Source: Uranotaenia lowii
Lineage: Eukaryota; Arthropoda; Insecta; Diptera; Culicidae
Assembly: GCF_029784155.1 (NCBI RefSeq)
Contig: NC_073692.1
Span: 373,182,813-373,246,812, forward strand
DNA: 64,000 nucleotides
Reading direction: 5' to 3'
Both the position numbers and the translations under genes were made by a program. A model generated the notes under the pieces. It did not search any database. It had not been told where the DNA came from and saw only the letters and a list, made by a program, of their open reading frames with translations. Positions 57,599 through 64,000 of this stretch are shown one piece after another; position 1 is the stretch's first letter; each line of letters begins with the position of its first letter.

Positions 57599-60220
57599 TA
57601 AGTTATAATTTTATATTTTTTGCCATGTTTTGCTGCAACCAACGGTAATTTTTAATGATTTTTCCATAACGAAGTGTGTTTTTAAAATCAATCCGAAGAT
57701 GGCAGATGCACTAGCAAGGTAGGTTCATTTTAGATTTTTTCCGAAGATCATAATTTTATTTGCAGTTTGTCCTGCGAAAAAAAATTATTACGCAGTCATT
57801 TGGATTCAATTGTGGACAAATGCTATGCAGAATGTTGCCATATGCGATTTCATTTTATGTTTAATTTTTTTTTCATTTTTAGGCGTATGTTTGACATCAA
57901 AAACACCAAAATGCATTTTGGCATGCCAAGATAAGGAGCATGCCAAGTTAAGGCTCACTTACCCTAAACAATAAAAAAATAACAACAATAAACAGAATAA
58001 AGCATAGCAAGCAAAATAGATATTCTATTTCTTTCACTAATCATACTTCCATAGCCAGAACTTATGTCTGAGTCCCAAAGAATAATAAAATGTGTTATTA
58101 TTCTTCTTTTCTTAGTTCATGTTTTTTGATCATTTTAACATAAAAATATTAAAATAAATAAAAACACAAAGTGGTTGGGCCTACCATGGAGCAGAGAACG
58201 CAGAGACATCCGGAACACAGGAACAGGAAGAAACGTGGACCACCAGTACCATACGTTTCAAATGGGCAGTATCGTTGGAAGCATGCTAAGAAAAATGCTC
58301 CTTGATGAAGAAACCAAGCTTAATGTACCTATAGTGATTTCGCCAATCGCAGGGACTATTCTTCAGTGGTTGGAAATGATTTATTTTGTACACAAAAATC
58401 GCAAAACCTTAGAATAGAAGATTTTGAAGAATTGGTGTAATAAATAAAAGGATTGGAAATTGCTAAGCTATAATTTCTGTTTTGGATTTCTGTGTTCAAT
58501 CATTTCTGGTCATCGACCAAGGATAAAGCGCCTTTGCTCGCTCTTGAAAAGAAAAAAGAACAAAGAGAAAATAAGTACAAAATAAACCTTTCGAGATCTG
58601 TTTAGAACTCGAAAGGTTTTCTAAGCAATCAATATAGCAATCTTTCTTTAAGAAAATAAAGTGAGCTTTCATATAGAAGATAAATATTGATCAACGGGTC
58701 ACCATTTATGTTCTATAATCAAAATAATAACTTTTCATTTAGAAAGAATTTGTTGTATCTAATTGTACATTTCCTTCAGTCCCCAGATTTAGCTCAGTCT
58801 TTTATCAGTTTATCAGTTCCACGTTGATGTACACTTTTAGCTCATATGCAATAGAACAAAATTGAAATAAAACTTGAGTTAACTTAAAACAAAACTAATC
58901 TTTAAATTTTTTATAGATACCTTAAATACTACTAAATATTAAGCCAATATAAAAATATTTAAATCACTCAAATTTGAACTATTATGAAAAGATACTTATC
59001 ATTTAGCCATTAATTGGCTTCAGCAATTTTCAGCGGCCCACCAGCAGAAACGACAAATTGTTTTTGTCATAGCACGCCTTGAACTATTAGTTAAGGACTT
59101 CCCGGAAAACTAACCTTCCCACAACATTTCCAAACATAACCACTGCCCCAAGCTTTTTAACCGAATCATCACGACTACCTTTCTTCACTTAATAAAAGCA
59201 TTTCATTTGTTGGACGTACAAAACACAATCACTAAAAGTGCAAATCCTAAAATTAATAGGAAACCAATTCTAGGCTCAACTGGCTTCAAGATCCACTCTT
59301 TAATTTTTCTTGCCCAGCAGCATAAACAGGCTTCAACACATTCGCTCCAAGCAAATTTAATGCAGCATAAAAAAAACAACACCACAAGCTTTCAGGAGCA
59401 ACTTTCGATTTTTAATCATTGTACACACATCCGTCTGCGCGTTAAAAACATTTTGAAATAGATTTTCACAAAATTTCTTTTTAAATAAAGAAATAATTAA
59501 TAATTTTCACTGGAACGAAAAACAAACACGTGCGATGCCATCGGGTCACCGCCTACTCCCCTTATCCATCCAAAATAGATATTCTATTTCTTTTACCACA
59601 ATCTTTTAGCACTTCAGAATGATAAACCTGATTGGAAATGATCGATTTACAGTCCAAGTCCAAGTATCGGGTTTCTATACAAAAAGTTTGTTGAACAATA
59701 CTAACACCTTGATTTGGAAAAAAAATTACGATCCATGCACAACCAGAGAAAATATTGAATCGTGAAACAATTGATCCGCTTAATCTCCTCCTGTCCCATT
59801 GTTGTACACAAGTCCGTTGCAAGATGTGAATGGAAATTTAATATTTTTTAATCTGTATACCTCGAAAATCTTTGATTTCTTGTTTTTAATGCCAAAAATA
59901 GCAATAAAAAATTTTTTGTAAAATTCAGGACTCAATAATTTTTTTTTATTTGTACGGGAAATGAAAATTTTCATTCAAAAATCACGAGTGATGTACTAAA
60001 AATTCAAAAAACTATTTTTTTTATTTTTAAAATATTTTTTGGTTCTTGCAAAACATTTTTTTGAAAACCAACACACTCATATAGAATCTCAGTGAAACTT
60101 CATGTTTCTTTGAAGAGATCTAAATTCTACTTAAGACTAAGCGTACATCTTTCAAGGATATAATGTCTAGCATTATACTAATGCTAACACCACCAACCCG
60201 CAGAAAGAGTAACTATGTTT
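57599..60220. other. Mostly unique DNA with a 23-bp direct repeat 1.5 kb apart
   Basis: The segment starting CAAAATAGATATTCTATTTC occurs at 58012-58034 and again at 59571-59593. It contains a palindrome (AATAGATATTCTATT). A weak ORF at 58175-58417 (+) and a minus-strand open stretch at 59203-59390 with a hydrophobic run (RIGFLLILGFALLVIVFC) are unrecognised; the latter lacks an ATG. Confidence 0.4.
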
Positions 60221-60290
60221 GCCGTGACCAAGACTTGATCTCATGACCTCTGGCTTAGAAGTCTTGAACGCTATCCTCTAGGCCACGGTC
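60221..60290 (-). pseudogene. tRNA-Arg(UCU)-like sequence, SINE head or tRNA pseudogene
   Basis: Read on the minus strand it starts GACCGTGGCC, has an A box TGGCCTAGAGG (60275-60285), an anticodon-loop-like CTTCTAA and a B box GATCAAGTCT (60231-60240, degenerate), and ends near GGTCACGGC. The 5' GACCGTG and 3' CACGG can pair in part. Mismatches in the acceptor, anticodon stem and B box argue against a working tRNA. It may be the RNA polymerase III promoter head of a tRNA-derived SINE whose body continues to lower coordinates. Confidence 0.6.
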
Positions 60291-60299
60291 GGCGGCACA

Positions 60300-62460
<2,161 letters not shown>

Positions 62461-62757
62461 GTTCTCCTGCTGTTTGACGCGCTCTTCTAAAAACAAATCT
62501 TGGGGGCGGGGACTACAGAGACTTGCATAGTGAGTTAGTTGTATGTTCGGCAATAACTTCTCGAGACCAATCGATCCCAACCCTTCGGATATCGTAAGTT
62601 ACTCTACTTACGAATCCATTCCCTTGAACGTCTCATCCAGCAGTTATTAACTGGATATATGGTAACTTACGGTGACTTGTTGATGAAGCCTTAGCCACAA
62701 CTGCGGTACAACCGTGCACCCAAGGTGGCTACCATACATACATACATACATATATTG
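62461..62757 (+). repeat. Probable 3' end of a non-LTR element or SINE with (CATA)n tail
   Basis: A less AT-rich segment ends ACCCAAGGTGGCTACC followed by about five CATA units (62731-62753). A short tandem tail after a defined terminus is typical of some LINE and SINE 3' ends. No coding region is visible, so a 5'-truncated copy or a SINE is likely. Confidence 0.45.
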
Positions 62758-63164
62758 AAAATTAAAAATGCTGGTACGAGACTCGATTTCCCTGAGGGCC
62801 CTTAATCGTAGTTGCCGATCATGTGCTTTACTTCAATGCTTGATTTGAACTTTGTGGACATTTTTGACAGTGTTTCCATACTTTTCCACCACTAACACAC
62901 AGTAATTATTTTAATAATGAACGGTTTTGTTAGCTATCAATTTAATAATGATGGATTTTGAAGGAAACTGCACAAATTGTTTTTTCTTCTTCTTTTGCAT
63001 CGCAAAAATCTCAAAAGTGCGTTAATTTCAAATTTTGAAAAAAAAATAGGTATGATAGTACTTGTTATAGGCAACAAAATGCTGTCAGTATTTTGAATGT
63101 TTAATTCACTAGTTTACAAAATTTAAAAAAAACGTGGACTTTATTAATTCACCAAAATTTTTAT

Positions 63165-63635
63165 TGTGAAATCGAGCGCTGAATCCGAAAATAAAATTCA
63201 AAAAAAATCTCAGAAGAACAGTTTTTGAGTTATGTTCCAAATATGAAATTATGGAAAAATAAAAAAAAAAAACTTGAACTTAGATTCAAATATCTCGGAC
63301 TGCGCAACATAAGTTTGAAATCTCTTTTTTGCATATTGGAGGTGAATAAATTTTCTATTGATCACCTAAACTTCATTTTTACGTATGATCAAGAGTTTTG
63401 TTTATATTAATGACTATCTGATCGAAAAAATTATTAAAAACGTATTTTTTTAAAGAAAATTATGTTTCAGCGACAGTTTTAGACTTAATGGTAACATTTA
63501 AAAAATCTGCTTTTCTTCTGGTCTTAAATTTCAATTCCAAACGAAGATTTCAAGTGGCTATTTATCAAAACCGGTTGAAAATTGAAGAAGATATGGTTAT
63601 TTTACCCTAAACGGTCAAAATTTGGTCAAGGGAAA
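63165..63635 (-). repeat. Inverted copy of the 43900-44600 dispersed segment
   Basis: On the opposite strand this matches part of the nested hAT-like element: GCGCTGAATCCGAAAATAA pairs with TTATTTTCGGATTCAGCGTC near 44472, AAGTGGCTATTTATCAAAACC with GATAAATAACCACTTGAAA near 44100, and several blocks lie between. It is a diverged copy of a family also present inside that element. Confidence 0.6.
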
Positions 63636-63749
63636 ACGCGTGTAAATCGGTGAAATCGTTTATTTAAAAAATCAAATTAAATTTCTTTTTCAAGTTTCAT
63701 TAGTATAAAATTCAGGAAAAATATTCAGTTAGGCTTCCGCTTTTCCAAA

Positions 63750-64000
63750 TCAGAATTGCCGGACCTTACGATTAACCCCTGCCATCAGATTTTGTACAGC
63801 CACCTTGTCCACCTTCTCAATTGGGCGGAGCTCTGGCTTGTTGGGAGGGTTCTTGTCCTTGGGAACCACCTGCACGTTGTTGGCGGCGTACCACTCCATG
63901 GCCTTTTTACCATAATGGCAAGATGCCAAATCCGGCCAAAACAGTACGGAACAACCGTGTTTCTTCAGGAAAGGCAGCAGACGTTTATTCCAGCACTCTT
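63750..64000 (-). pseudogene. Tc1/mariner ITmD37E-type transposase, C-terminal part
   Basis: The minus-strand frame runs off the window edge and ends at TGA (63750-63752), 82 visible residues. It begins ECWNKRLLPFLKKHG, then VLFWPDLASCHYGKKAMEWY with the second catalytic Asp, and KDKNPPNKPELRPIEK with the catalytic Glu. Exactly 37 residues separate Asp and Glu, which is the DD37E signature of the mosquito ITmD37E family. After PIEK the sequence jumps to VDKVAVQNLMAGVNRKVRQF; the roughly 30-residue helix-rich segment normally between them is missing, an in-frame internal deletion that probably inactivates the enzyme. The first Asp and the DNA-binding domain lie outside the window. Confidence 0.88.

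Noticed and set aside
58175..58417. 80-codon ORF
   Set aside because: Its first and second halves have no recognisable domain and there is no promoter or splice evidence.
59203..59385. Small membrane protein with a hydrophobic stretch
   Set aside because: There is no ATG in frame after the upstream stop and no recognised family; it could only be an exon, which I cannot support.

Overview
This is a eukaryotic, AT-rich, repeat-dominated window, most likely from a dipteran and probably a mosquito. The support is the set of mobile-element families present: an ITmD37E-type Tc1/mariner transposase, an RTE-clade LINE, a Jockey/CR1-type LINE, a Penelope-like element, and hAT and piggyBac MITEs. One intron-bounded exon of an insect-type biogenic-amine GPCR is also present. 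The species assignment is inference. There are no operons or bacterial signals, and almost every ORF outside the elements is noise.

Layout. 239-3299: a foldback element holding two opposed arrays of a ~137-bp unit. 3300-7475: mostly unique DNA with one MITE relic. 7476-11870: two decayed LINEs, head to tail. 11871-13590: unique DNA with a Ty3/gypsy-like relic. 13590-26910: a >13-kb satellite of 9-bp units in three sequence domains, with a 500-N gap. 26911-29830: mainly unique DNA. 29831-32001: a non-autonomous hAT-like element carrying a nested MITE. 32370-33478: a piggyBac-type MITE. 33846-37178: a Penelope-like element whose left part is an inverted copy of its right part, with 1,031-bp arms. 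37179-43040: unique DNA, one dispersed element and small hairpins. 43060-52870: a pile of related hAT-like copies, one inserted into another, plus a palindromic TA-flanked MITE. 53986-54283: the GPCR exon (minus strand). 54284-63750: intergenic or intronic DNA with a hAT MITE, a tRNA-Arg-like sequence, a 424-bp (AT)n run and dispersed repeats. 63750-64000: the end of a DD37E transposase.

The only convincing host coding sequence is the GPCR exon. It encodes the end of the DRY region, TM4, ECL2, TM5 and the start of ICL3. Its partner exons were not found here, so much of the right third may be intron of this gene.

The features most worth checking are the three-domain 9-bp satellite, the Penelope inverted architecture with hammerhead-like motifs and a 12-bp target duplication, and the mirror-image 137-bp arrays in which every unit carries a YY1/Pho-like motif.
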